Made by a program: the position numbers and the translations under genes | The notes under the pieces: generated by a model | What the model was told of the DNA's origin: nothing | Databases searched by the model: none | Seen by the model: only the letters and a program-made list of their open reading frames with translations | Assembly: GCA_026390795.1 (NCBI GenBank) | Contig: JAPLFG010000003.1 | Span: 124,001-188,000 of the forward strand | Reading direction: 5' to 3' | Length of the DNA: 64,000 nucleotides | DNA from: Ignavibacteriales bacterium | Lineage (GTDB): Bacteria; Bacteroidota; Ignavibacteria; Ignavibacteriales; Melioribacteraceae | Part shown: positions 20,167 to 29,095 of the stretch, piece by piece | Layout of the letters: the number at the start of each line of letters is the position of its first letter | How positions within the stretch are numbered: position 1 is the stretch's first letter

Positions 20167-22536
20167 TCATTTAATAAAAACCATTTTCTTTGTAGAAACA
20201 AATTTACCGGCTTGTAATCTATAGAAATATACATTGCTGGATAATTGAGAATTAAGAATTGAGAATTGAGAATTATAATTCCCAGCCGATTGTTTAGCAT
20301 CAACAAGTGTAGCAACTTTTCTTCCGAGGAGATCGTAAACGATTAGCGTAACATAACTATCTGATGCCAACTGATAACTGATAACAGTACTGGGATTAAA
20401 TGGATTAGGGTAGTTCTGTTCCAAACAAAATTCAGTAGGTAGTCTTTCTGTTTGGTTTTCTTCAACACTTACAATCAAACCATCTTTAGTTGCATACGGA
20501 AGGTATGTACTTCTTAAATTTGCCGCAACCGGTTTTTCGGTTAAACGATCCATCGAGATCAAACCCATCGTTTGATAACCGTTCGACTTGTACTGGTACC
20601 AATCAAACGCACACCACCAGGTTGTTCCCATAAGAAATCCGCTTGGAATTGGATTGCCATTAATATCATAAGGAGCATGAAGTTTGAATGCATTGAAAGT
20701 CTGCGTCAATACATTTGACTGTTCCGCAGTTGATGATCCGTTTTCCGATGACCAGTAACCAAATTCAGTTGCAATTAATGGTTTATTCGGATTAGCAATC
20801 TTCGCATTATTCAAAAATGAATAAGTTGGACCAAAGTAACTTCCACCTCCACCTTGTGGGTAGAAGATACCATAATAGAGTGTCCATCCGGCAACATCTA
20901 GAGGCAGCATTGTGGGATCGCTTGGTCCCGGCCTGTCGGCAGCAGCCGATTGAGTAAGTAATCTTCCGTCATTATAAAATGTTTCGTGATCATAATTAAT
21001 TGCATTATTATAAACCAATCTTCCGGTTTCTTCCTTACATTCATTCGATGTACTCCACATTATTACAGATGGTCTGTTATAATCTTTGAAGACCATTTCT
21101 CTGAACATCTGCTGATGAATGTGGCGCAAATTGTTTTGAATACTGAAAGATTCCGGTGTATCGAATTGCCACACTGGTATCTCTTCCATTACTGCAAGGC
21201 CTACTCTGTCTGCAATCAGATAAGTATAAGGATGGTTAGGATAATGTGCAGTGCGAAGATAGATAGCGTTCAATCCTTTTATTGTATTAAGATCAGAAAA
21301 AATGATTTCCTTTGGAACACTTCTTCCATAAAGCGGATGCTCTTCATGGCGGGCAACTCCGGGTAGGAACATTACTTTGTCATTAAGCGTAAATTTACCT
21401 TGATTGGTTCCAACTGTTCTTATTCCAAATTGGGTGTAATATTCATCAATCACTGTCGTATCAGTAGAACTATTTGTAAGTGTAACCTTCATTACGTAAA
21501 GGTTTGGTGATTTCATTGACCATAACTTTGGATTTAGAAGCTGATGATAGAAACGTACAACTGTGGCACCATTCTCATTAAGTTTTGTAAGTGAACTGGC
21601 TATTCCATTCAAAGCAATTTCGTTCCCAATGATATCTTTGGCAAATTCAGATTTAATATTATTTTCATTTACAGTCGCTTCATAAACCTTGAAATTCACA
21701 TAAACATTTTTAGCAGTTCCTTTGTTATTAAGAATAACAGTAGTCACAATATTTCCATCAAGATCTTTCGGGACAATATTTGTCCTTAGAATTGAAATTG
21801 GATCAGCGATTTCAAGATAAACATCATGAATAATTCCGGAATAGTTGAACCAATCGCATTGTGTATATGGGACAATGTCATTACGTGTGTTCCACGCGAT
21901 ATTATCTACACGTACAGCAATCGTATTTGTCCCGCCATAATTGAGTACAGATGACACATCAAATGCAAATGGAGTATAACCGCCTTCATGATAACCAATA
22001 TATTGATCATTAATCCAGACATCGCAGATGTAATTCACCGAATAAAAAATCAGTTTTATAAATTTACCTGCATTTGCAGTATCAACATTAAATGTCTTTC
22101 TATACCAGATTCCGTCTGTATAAAATTCTGGAGGTTTCGGAAATATATTCATCTTGTTTTCTACACCCGGAAGTGTTTTTATTTCCCATGATGAATCGTC
22201 GTAATTTGAAAGTTGGCGGTTTGCGGCTTCAGTTACAATGTTAGCCAAACCGGCAGCATCACGCTTCGCCATAGAAATATTATCATTTGCAGCAAATCTT
22301 TGTTTCTTCCAGTCACCGGCAAGATTGATCATGGTCCTTGATTGTTTTTCGAAAGTCGGAACCGGAAATCCATTTTGAAACGGAATGAATAAATCATTTG
22401 TGCCATGAACACCGCCTTCCATATCCACTAAACTCAAAGTTGGTTCCAATGTGGCTGTTTGTGCCAATGTAATTCCACTACCGATTAAAATCAGTCGTAA
22501 GAGAATAACAATGATTGTAATTATTGATCGCCGCAT
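20167..22536 (-). CDS. Secreted GH2 beta-glycosidase with T9SS sorting domain
   Basis: A 789-residue GH2 enzyme in the beta-galactosidase/beta-glucuronidase/beta-mannosidase superfamily. After the signal peptide come a jelly-roll sugar-binding domain (GIWYRKTFNVD, YHEGGYTPFAFDVS), an Ig-like domain, and a TIM barrel with the acid/base Glu in IMWSTSNECKE and the nucleophile Glu in PLIATEFGYW. The C-terminus is a T9SS type A domain (NYPNPFNPSTVISYQL), interrupted by a short insert encoded by a tandem DNA repeat at 20241-20280. The ATG is preceded by AAAAGGA. A 37-bp dyad and a promoter-like box lie upstream, so it is probably the first gene of a regulated GH2-GH26 unit. The exact sugar cannot be assigned. 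Confidence 0.9.
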   Translation of the reverse strand: MRRSIITIIVILLRLILIGSGITLAQTATLEPTLSLVDMEGGVHGTNDLFIPFQNGFPVPTFEKQSRTMINLAGDWKKQRFAANDNISMAKRDAAGLANIVTEAANRQLSNYDDSSWEIKTLPGVENKMNIFPKPPEFYTDGIWYRKTFNVDTANAGKFIKLIFYSVNYICDVWINDQYIGYHEGGYTPFAFDVSSVLNYGGTNTIAVRVDNIAWNTRNDIVPYTQCDWFNYSGIIHDVYLEIADPISILRTNIVPKDLDGNIVTTVILNNKGTAKNVYVNFKVYEATVNENNIKSEFAKDIIGNEIALNGIASSLTKLNENGATVVRFYHQLLNPKLWSMKSPNLYVMKVTLTNSSTDTTVIDEYYTQFGIRTVGTNQGKFTLNDKVMFLPGVARHEEHPLYGRSVPKEIIFSDLNTIKGLNAIYLRTAHYPNHPYTYLIADRVGLAVMEEIPVWQFDTPESFSIQNNLRHIHQQMFREMVFKDYNRPSVIMWSTSNECKEETGRLVYNNAINYDHETFYNDGRLLTQSAAADRPGPSDPTMLPLDVAGWTLYYGIFYPQGGGGSYFGPTYSFLNNAKIANPNKPLIATEFGYWSSENGSSTAEQSNVLTQTFNAFKLHAPYDINGNPIPSGFLMGTTWWCAFDWYQYKSNGYQTMGLISMDRLTEKPVAANLRSTYLPYATKDGLIVSVEENQTERLPTEFCLEQNYPNPFNPSTVISYQLASDSYVTLIVYDLLGRKVATLVDAKQSAGNYNSQFSILNSQLSSNVYFYRLQAGKFVSTKKMVFIK
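20241..20280 (-). repeat. Intragenic 10-bp tandem repeat in the GH2 sorting domain
   Basis: About four degenerate copies of a 10-bp unit of the form GAATTGAGAA (plus strand). On the coding strand it gives the insert FSILNSQLSS within the otherwise conserved sorting domain, where related proteins here have FNASKLSSG. Arrays of this kind are known to spread in Bacteroidota and some other genomes. Confidence 0.7.
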
Positions 22537-22574
22537 AAAATCCTTTTGGGGATAAAGATGACAAACTTATTTTT

Positions 22575-22588
22575 CAAAAAGGGTACCA
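22575..22588 (-). promoter_or_regulatory. Promoter-like box ahead of the GH2 gene, sigma-54-like
   Basis: Minus strand TGGTACCCTTTTTG, nearly the same as the box ahead of the SSS gene. TGGTAC resembles a -24 TGGCAC and TTGAA a -12 TTGCA. It would place transcription start about 27 nt before the GH2 ATG, leaving room for the AAAAGGA ribosome site. Confidence 0.45.
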
Positions 22589-22657
22589 GGAAATAAATTG
22601 AAATTTGTGCGAAATTGGAAAGTATAAGAATAATATGAAGTTCTATATTAAAATTAC

Positions 22658-22694
22658 TTATTAGATTGATAATGGTCCGTTATGATTTTAATAA
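22658..22694. promoter_or_regulatory. 37-bp dyad, candidate activator site (copy 2)
   Basis: Same architecture as the dyad at 18779-18815: arms TTATTAGATTGATAAT and GTTATGATTTTAATAA around the centre GGTCC. It lies 121 nt upstream of the GH2 start and 70 nt from its promoter-like box, against 61 nt in copy 1, a difference close to one helical turn. It is 53 nt downstream of the response-regulator gene. Confidence 0.5.
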
Positions 22695-22747
22695 CGTACC
22701 CAGATATGCTCTATCTATAAAAAAGTTTAGTGATATAATTTTTACGG

Positions 22748-24205
22748 TTATTTCAATTTAAGCTCTTTACACATTCTATAATAGTTGGGCGGAGCGAGTC
22801 CAAGTTTTTTGGCTGCATCGGCATCAGACTCCGATTGTAATCGAATATACTTGAAATATTTTTCTCTGAAAATCTTCTCCATATGTTTCAGCGGCTGAAG
22901 TCCTTCAGGCAGATTGAAATTCATTCCGTCATTAGTAAAGTGATTTTCATTGAGAGATGTACGTTTACCCAATGCAGTTTGAATTAATTGAGTAGTTACA
23001 ATTTTTTCATCATAGAAGAGTAAACGCTGAATCAGGTTCTTTAATTCGCGCACATTTCCTTGCCATTCAAAATTTATAAGAAGTTTCATTGCTTCTTCTG
23101 ATATGACTGGCATCTCTTTACCCATATCAACAGAATACTCATTCATGAAATAGTCTACCAAATAATGGATATCTTCTTTCCTTTCACGTAATGACGGTAC
23201 ATGAATAGGCACAACATTCAACCTATAGAATAGATCCTCTCGGAATTTTTTATCGCGAACTTCATCTTCAAGATTTCTATTTGTTGCAGAAATCACTCGG
23301 ACATCAACTTTTATTTTTTCAGTACGCCCAATTTTCTCAACCTCTCCTTCCTGTAGAACCCGCAAGAGTTTTACCTGAGCGGATAGCGGCAATTCGGAAA
23401 TTTCATCAAGAAAAATCGTACCGTGATTAGCCATCTCAAAAAGTCCGGGTTTACTTTTTTCCGCACCTGTAAATGCTCCTTTCTCGTAACCGAACAATTC
23501 GCTTTCAATTAACTGATCGGGAATACCTCCACAATTGATTGGAACAAAATTTTCATATTTACGAGGACTAAGGTAATGTATATTGTAAGCTACCAATTCT
23601 TTTCCGGTTCCTGAAGATCCGGTAATTAAAATTGGAGCATTACTATTTGAATATTTTGCAATCTGTCCGTTTAATTCCTTTATAGAGGAAGAAACACCGA
23701 TTATTTTCTTGCTTGAAAGTATATCTTCAACATTTTTATGAAGTTTTTGATTTGATTTCTGTTTTTCCTTGATAAGCTTTTTTCTCTCATAAGCATTGAT
23801 AATGCTCATTATAAAATCTGTGGGCTGATAAATATATTGTTCAATATCTCCGGGATATTTCGTACAGTACCAGAATGCACCCGCTTCAATTAGATTATTT
23901 GCAAATTCATAATCAGTAATATTAGTGGTCATCTTTGTTATAACAATAATTTGAAGGGCTGAATCACAATCCTTTATTTTTTTTATAAGATGAGCTCCGC
24001 GCAATCCTCCTGCTATTTGAAAATCCATAATTACTACATCATAAAAATTTTTTTTTAATTCAAGCAGTTCAATAGCAGAACGACCATCAGAGACTACATC
24101 CATTATTTTAATTCTATTCTCAAAGGGTTTGATTGTATTTTCAACTCTTCGTACATCAAAGTCTTCATCCTCAATCAACAGAACTTTTATTTGATTATCA
24201 GGCAT
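22748..24205 (-). CDS. Sigma-54-interacting response regulator (NtrC type)
   Basis: Cytoplasmic transcription activator of 485 residues. The receiver domain has the acidic patch EDEDFD at 12-17, phospho-acceptor Asp61 (VVIMDF), Thr90 and Lys116. The AAA+ domain has Walker A GSSGTGKE (196-203), the sigma-54 contact loop GAFTGA (243-248) and Walker B GTIFLDE (262-268). The C-terminus (ESDADAAKKLGLAPPNYYRM) is a Fis-type helix-turn-helix. The start is set at the ATG that follows GGAGAAG at good spacing; a TTG 15 nt upstream overlaps that ribosome site and is unlikely. It lies 21 nt after the histidine kinase stop, so the pair is a two-component system, with the adjacent glycan genes as the probable regulon. 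Confidence 0.92.
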   Translation of the reverse strand: MPDNQIKVLLIEDEDFDVRRVENTIKPFENRIKIMDVVSDGRSAIELLELKKNFYDVVIMDFQIAGGLRGAHLIKKIKDCDSALQIIVITKMTTNITDYEFANNLIEAGAFWYCTKYPGDIEQYIYQPTDFIMSIINAYERKKLIKEKQKSNQKLHKNVEDILSSKKIIGVSSSIKELNGQIAKYSNSNAPILITGSSGTGKELVAYNIHYLSPRKYENFVPINCGGIPDQLIESELFGYEKGAFTGAEKSKPGLFEMANHGTIFLDEISELPLSAQVKLLRVLQEGEVEKIGRTEKIKVDVRVISATNRNLEDEVRDKKFREDLFYRLNVVPIHVPSLRERKEDIHYLVDYFMNEYSVDMGKEMPVISEEAMKLLINFEWQGNVRELKNLIQRLLFYDEKIVTTQLIQTALGKRTSLNENHFTNDGMNFNLPEGLQPLKHMEKIFREKYFKYIRLQSESDADAAKKLGLAPPNYYRMCKELKLK

Positions 24206-24226
24206 TATTTTCTTCTCCAATAAAAC

Positions 24227-25702
24227 TTAGTGTGGAATTCCAATTGTGAATTTGCATCCAAAGTTTTCAAGGTTTTCAACGTCAATACTCCAGCCGCATC
24301 TTTGTTTAGAAATTTCATAGGCAATATAACAACCATATCCGGATGATTGTCCTGTTGTTTTTGTTGAAACGTTTTCAAGAAATAATTTTTTGATGCCAAA
24401 TTCATCCTGCTCCATAAGCTCCGGAAGAATTCCTGGACCGTTATCGGAAATTAGAAGAGCTGAAGAGTTGGTTTGCGGATCATACTTTGTTTCTACATGA
24501 ATAATCAACTCAACGTCGCCTCCATGATCAATGCTATTTTGAAGTAGTGGTTCGATTACCTCCCAAACAACAAATTCATTTATACCGAGCGGTGGAATTC
24601 TTTTATCCAGATTCAGGTTAATTTCAAATGCACCCGATTTTCTAGCTGTCCTGTTAAAAATATTTTCTACAATGAAATGGATTACTTCATTCAGGTCTGT
24701 TCTGAATGACGAATTTCGAATTGTTTGAACCGGTGGATCGTACCATTTCATATCATAAATTACTCGAGAAATAAAATTGGAGTAACGGGAAACTCGATAC
24801 TGAATTTCGTTAATATTTTCAGGCGAGAGCATTCTGAGATCATCTTTAATAAAACCCATTACCTTTTCGGCTTTATGGTGTGTATGATAGATACGTTTTG
24901 TGAACATAGCTTCTTTCTCATGTTCAATCACCTGTTTAATTCTATTTTCATGTTCTTCCAATAATAATTTTTGAGTTTCGTCTCGCTCTTTTACAGTATA
25001 AGTTGAGATATAATACATGGTTAATAAGCCGAGAAGAAAAAGCGCCGAATAAATTAAAGATGTCTCTTCATAGTTAGAAACAATTTCGCGCTGTATGAAG
25101 GAAACATCGGCAGTATTACGCATATAAAGTGCGCCAATAAATTCGCCGCTGGGAACAAAGGGAACAAATATGTGATAAGTTTGCTTATCACTTAATATAT
25201 TAATTATTTGTTCACTCTTGATGAGTTCAGTTTTAACGCTGTCATATAGCTTAATAGCCTGTCTGTGGCGATTTGTCGCATCAGGTAAATCGATCTTCTG
25301 ATTGAAGATAAACGAAAATAGAACGCGCCCGTCGTCAATCGCACGAACTTTTTTACCATCATTTACAAGCAGACAAATCTCTTCAACATTTTGCTGAAGG
25401 ACTTGCTGATTTAGGATAATGTCAAAGAATTGAATAATCCTGCGTTTATCTGTTTCATCTACAGGTGTGTTTAACTTCGAGGTTTCCAATAAAAGTTCGA
25501 GTGTTGTAGTACTCAGATTTGCAAATCTCTCTGCGGAATGTTTTTGAAACCACTCCTGTGTGTTCTCAACAAAGTTATGAAGTGATGCTTTATGCACATA
25601 GGCGAGAACAAGCTGAAAAATTATCAGTCCTATAAAAAGCACGGTTAAGTGCCTAAACTCAAAGTGATATTTTTTAAGATTTTCAAATAATTGGTTTTTC
25701 AT
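24227..25702 (-). CDS. Membrane sensor histidine kinase, partner of the NtrC-type regulator
   Basis: A 491-residue kinase. One membrane helix at about 20-38 and another at about 216-234 bracket a periplasmic sensor of roughly 175 residues containing a Cache-like segment (EEICLLVNDGKKVRAIDDG, YHIFVPFVPSGEFIGALYMR in parts). A coiled coil follows, then a phosphotransfer helix and a HATPase domain with N box LLQNSIDHGG, G1 ISDNGPGI and G2 GQSSGYGCYIA. The expected HE/D-x-x-T/N phospho-acceptor box is not obvious; the region reads IYHTHHKAEK, which makes the acceptor histidine uncertain. It begins 7 nt after the stop of a membrane-anchored binding protein, suggesting that the binding protein delivers the signal. 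Confidence 0.88.
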   Translation of the reverse strand: MKNQLFENLKKYHFEFRHLTVLFIGLIIFQLVLAYVHKASLHNFVENTQEWFQKHSAERFANLSTTTLELLLETSKLNTPVDETDKRRIIQFFDIILNQQVLQQNVEEICLLVNDGKKVRAIDDGRVLFSFIFNQKIDLPDATNRHRQAIKLYDSVKTELIKSEQIINILSDKQTYHIFVPFVPSGEFIGALYMRNTADVSFIQREIVSNYEETSLIYSALFLLGLLTMYYISTYTVKERDETQKLLLEEHENRIKQVIEHEKEAMFTKRIYHTHHKAEKVMGFIKDDLRMLSPENINEIQYRVSRYSNFISRVIYDMKWYDPPVQTIRNSSFRTDLNEVIHFIVENIFNRTARKSGAFEINLNLDKRIPPLGINEFVVWEVIEPLLQNSIDHGGDVELIIHVETKYDPQTNSSALLISDNGPGILPELMEQDEFGIKKLFLENVSTKTTGQSSGYGCYIAYEISKQRCGWSIDVENLENFGCKFTIGIPH

Positions 25703-25709
25703 TTAACTA

Positions 25710-27038
25710 TTATTTTATGAATACATCACCGGAGTTAATAATTCGCTGGGCTTTACCAAGCGCTTCCTTCACACCAATTTTGTTTTGGATTGCTAAATTT
25801 AAGTATGATGCAATTATATCGGAACATTTCGTATACTTCTCAGAAAATGGTCTGTGAACGCCGCTCTTTAGAATTTTATTGTAAAATTTCAATTCCGAAT
25901 GAGTTTCTAGAAATACAGTATCCGAATACATGGTTTTTCGAATTGGCAAGTATCCGCCAACTTCGTAGAATATTTTCTGCTCTTCATTACTTAACAGAAA
26001 TTTTACAAACTCTATCACTTCGTTTTTCTTTGTCGAATATTTAGACATCATCAAATTCCAGCCACCGATAATACTTGCCGGTCTACCTTCCTTAAAATGA
26101 GGCATCGGCGCTTTTTCATAGATATTCGAAACATCCTGATTCTTCACATTTTTTCTGTACCATTCATAAAATCCCGGCCACCCTCTTAGAAAAACATCCT
26201 GATTATTCACGAAATGAAAATAGCTCTCTGTTTCACGAAAGTCTGTAATTTCTTTTGGCGAAAGTTTATAAGTTTTTTCAAGGTCAACCAAAAGTTGAAG
26301 TGCGTTTTCAGCTGCCTTCGTATTCAAGCTAACAGTGTCGTTGACGAACAATTTTTCATTCTGGGATTCCAGCATCTCAACAAAACTGCACATTAATCCT
26401 TCATAATCATCTGCCGGATAGACATAAATAGGATGTCCATAAGATTTTAACTTTTGACCAATTGTAATGAATCTATCCCATGTTATAAAATTATCAAGTT
26501 CGTTCCTAACTGCATTATAATCCGGAAGTTTTTTGAGAAGCAAGCTGTTGTAATACAAAATTCCAATATCGAAATATAAAGGCATTGCCACAAGTTCATT
26601 TTCATAATAACATGTTTTCATTGCCTGATCGACTATCAGTTTCCGCTGTGATTCCGGAAAATATTTGCTTAACGGTTCAGTCCATTTTGCAAAACGCGGC
26701 ACCCAGATTTGATCAACCGAAAAGAGATCCAAGCGATCGCTGCCGCTTCTAAGATAACGGATAAGAAGTTCTTTCCTTTCATTTGTACTGAATTTCTCGA
26801 ATGGTAGATCAATAGGTATAACCTCAATTTTCCCTTTATTCAATTCGTTAAAGTGAGCTATTATCAGTTTATGACTTTGAGAAATATTATCAACGAAATA
26901 TATTTTCTTGACTTCTCCATTACTTACCTTGAAATAATCGCTGTACAAAAACATAACTACCAATACAGTAATTACAAGAAAAGTAATTGCTGCAATTGAA
27001 ATATAAAATCTTTTAATATTGGTCTTAATTTTCAACAT
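25710..27038 (-). CDS. Membrane-anchored extracellular solute-binding protein (ABC family 1 type), probable sensor partner
   Basis: A 442-residue protein with the fold pattern of sugar-type binding proteins: DLFSVDQIWVPRFAKW, AMPLYFDIGILYYNSLLL, a central ITWDRF segment, and IIGGWNLMMSKYSTKK, EVIEFVKFLL. The N-terminus has one hydrophobic segment (about 12-31) with no lipobox cysteine and no clear signal-peptidase site, so it looks like a signal anchor facing the periplasm. No ABC permease or ATPase is encoded beside it. Instead it is packed between a parvulin gene (10 nt) and the histidine kinase (7 nt), which suggests a ligand receptor that talks to the kinase rather than a transporter part. 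The sugar is unknown. Confidence 0.82.
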   Translation of the reverse strand: MLKIKTNIKRFYISIAAITFLVITVLVVMFLYSDYFKVSNGEVKKIYFVDNISQSHKLIIAHFNELNKGKIEVIPIDLPFEKFSTNERKELLIRYLRSGSDRLDLFSVDQIWVPRFAKWTEPLSKYFPESQRKLIVDQAMKTCYYENELVAMPLYFDIGILYYNSLLLKKLPDYNAVRNELDNFITWDRFITIGQKLKSYGHPIYVYPADDYEGLMCSFVEMLESQNEKLFVNDTVSLNTKAAENALQLLVDLEKTYKLSPKEITDFRETESYFHFVNNQDVFLRGWPGFYEWYRKNVKNQDVSNIYEKAPMPHFKEGRPASIIGGWNLMMSKYSTKKNEVIEFVKFLLSNEEQKIFYEVGGYLPIRKTMYSDTVFLETHSELKFYNKILKSGVHRPFSEKYTKCSDIIASYLNLAIQNKIGVKEALGKAQRIINSGDVFIK

Positions 27039-27048
27039 AAGATTTGAA

Positions 27049-28887
27049 TTATAGAATATTCTTTTTTTTCAATTGCTCAAATTTTTTGAACCAGCTTGAG
27101 AAGTTTGGTGTGAATGGTACAGCCAGAAGTTGACCACCAAAACCAAATCTCCGCAGAACAATCATATTAATGGAAGAGACTTTTATCGAGTTCAATGCTG
27201 CGTCGTTAATCTTTACTCCGTATGATGCCGCAAGCTTTGCTGTAGTTTCATCGAGGTTCTGATACATCTTCTCGGTTTTCAAAATATTTTTTACGTCTTC
27301 TTTGGCTTCCTCGAATGTTGCTACTTTCTCTTTTTTGCCTTCTCTTTTTTCTAATAATTTGATGAGCGAGTATCCCTCTGGAGATTTAATTGGTCCATAT
27401 ATTTCTCCAATTTTCATCCGGGAAACTGCTTTTCCTATTTCACCTTTTTCGGATTCCTTAAAAAATCCCGATATGCCTTCCTGAGCTTTTAAAGAATCGT
27501 TCGATGCATATTTTTTTGCCAGGAATTTGAAGTCTATCCCCATATCTAATTCGTTTAGTACTGTTTCGATAGTGCTCAGATCATTTGTGTTAATCTCAGC
27601 AATATTAAATTCGTCCGGTTGCAGAATTACCTGATTTGCTTTCACAAAAAAATTGTAAGCTTCATCATCGGTTACTGATATATCTTTATAAACCTTTTTC
27701 ATCATCTCATGAGCCAGGTAATATTCTCTCCACATTTTCAATTCAGAAGCGACTTCAGGTAATTTATCGTATCCGCGTTTTTTTGCTTCCCGCGCGAGCA
27801 TTTCGTTTTGAATATAAGAACTGATGTAAGAATTCAAGCGGTTTTTAATTTGAGCTGAATCAATCGAGTAAAATTCAAAATCTTGAAACGCCAGATAATC
27901 AAACATCTTAGATAATGTGATAGGATCTTTCGGAAATTTGATAATTATTTCATTCAATTCTTTCGAATCAAATGAATTTTTGATTTGAGGAATATCTATT
28001 TCGCCGATTTTATACTTGCCTCCCTTATCCTTAACAATTCTCATTTTATTTTCATTTAGATAGCTCATAATTACATTATACAGTTTTTCTACTTTTGGAC
28101 GATCTGCATTAATTACAATTCCCTTAAAAAATTGCTTGTGAAATGCCTGGTAGATTTTATCTTCACTTCGCGATTTGATTACTTTTTCAATTTTTGATTT
28201 GTCGCTTTCATCCAGTTCCATTTTTGTCGTGATGGAATATATTTTACAGATGTACCAACCTTCTCGGAGTTCTATAGGAGAAGTGATTTGCCCGACATCA
28301 ATCTTATAAATTGCATTTTCCATTTTTTCATTCATTGTACCGAAAGTAACTTCAGCGGCTTCTTTCTGCTCTAACTTTTCCGGTCGTGTTGTAAGAATTG
28401 AATCGAATGATGCACCCAATCCAATTTCAGAATAGATTTTTTCAATTTCTTTCTTATCCTGAGAAAAGATGAATTTGGTTCGAACACTTCTCCTCATCCG
28501 GATTCGTCCTTTTATAATTGCCGAATCGGGTAAAGTTATTTTATCAAGAACTTCTTTTTTATATAAAGCATCTCTGAGATAGACATTCGTCAAATTTTCC
28601 ATTGTTGCACGGAAATTTTGTAATCGATCTATTCCTTCTATAGTAGCGGCTTGTGCTAATAATTTTTCCGCAATTAGTGTGTGTAAGAAATTCTTTTTGA
28701 AAGATGTTGAATCAAAAGCATTATCTGTTCGAACATGCGGTACAAACTCATATCGTTTTTTGTATTCTTTTTTAGTAATGGTAACGTCACCTGCTTTAGC
28801 CACAATCTCACTTGAAGATTGTGAAAAGAGATTGGACATTCCCACAAAGGATATTAAGAGAAAAGTTAGAATCTGTATAGAACGCAT
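27049..28887 (-). CDS. Parvulin-type peptidyl-prolyl isomerase with two PpiC-like domains
   Basis: Periplasmic folding factor of 612 residues with a signal peptide (FVGMSNLFSQ). An N-terminal SurA-like chaperone region includes KSEIV- and ITKKEYKKRYE-like strands. Two rotamase-like segments are visible, one at about 135-225 (VRTKFIFSQ, EVTFGTMNE, PIELREGWYICKI) and one at about 425-535 (FNIAEINTND, GISGFFKESEKGEIGKAV, GPIKSPEGYSLIKL). The first is more divergent and may be structural. It is the first gene of the four-gene unit leading to the response regulator. Folding of outer-membrane or T9SS cargo is a reasonable general role; a specific link to the sensor is only suggested by gene order. 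Confidence 0.87.
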   Translation of the reverse strand: MRSIQILTFLLISFVGMSNLFSQSSSEIVAKAGDVTITKKEYKKRYEFVPHVRTDNAFDSTSFKKNFLHTLIAEKLLAQAATIEGIDRLQNFRATMENLTNVYLRDALYKKEVLDKITLPDSAIIKGRIRMRRSVRTKFIFSQDKKEIEKIYSEIGLGASFDSILTTRPEKLEQKEAAEVTFGTMNEKMENAIYKIDVGQITSPIELREGWYICKIYSITTKMELDESDKSKIEKVIKSRSEDKIYQAFHKQFFKGIVINADRPKVEKLYNVIMSYLNENKMRIVKDKGGKYKIGEIDIPQIKNSFDSKELNEIIIKFPKDPITLSKMFDYLAFQDFEFYSIDSAQIKNRLNSYISSYIQNEMLAREAKKRGYDKLPEVASELKMWREYYLAHEMMKKVYKDISVTDDEAYNFFVKANQVILQPDEFNIAEINTNDLSTIETVLNELDMGIDFKFLAKKYASNDSLKAQEGISGFFKESEKGEIGKAVSRMKIGEIYGPIKSPEGYSLIKLLEKREGKKEKVATFEEAKEDVKNILKTEKMYQNLDETTAKLAASYGVKINDAALNSIKVSSINMIVLRRFGFGGQLLAVPFTPNFSSWFKKFEQLKKKNIL

Positions 28888-29095
28888 AATTTTATTTTCA
28901 CACGTTTATTAATAACTAAGAACAAAATAACGAAAAAATAAATTTAACAACTGTTGCTAAAAATTTATCAATATCTCGGACTAACTTTTTTACTTGCACT
29001 ATTATACCACATTTTTCCAACCACTTGTAGAATCGAATAAAATTTATGTAATTTTCTCGTGCAATTCTTCTTTCTATTTTTTTTATGAGGTTTCC

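Noticed and set aside
20241-20280. Short repeats considered as a CRISPR remnant
   Set aside because: The unit is only about 10 bp, has no spacers and lies in frame within a coding sequence.
22575-22588. Calling the box a standard sigma-54 promoter
   Set aside because: The conserved GC at -12 reads GA here and GT in the other copy, so it is reported only as sigma-54-like.
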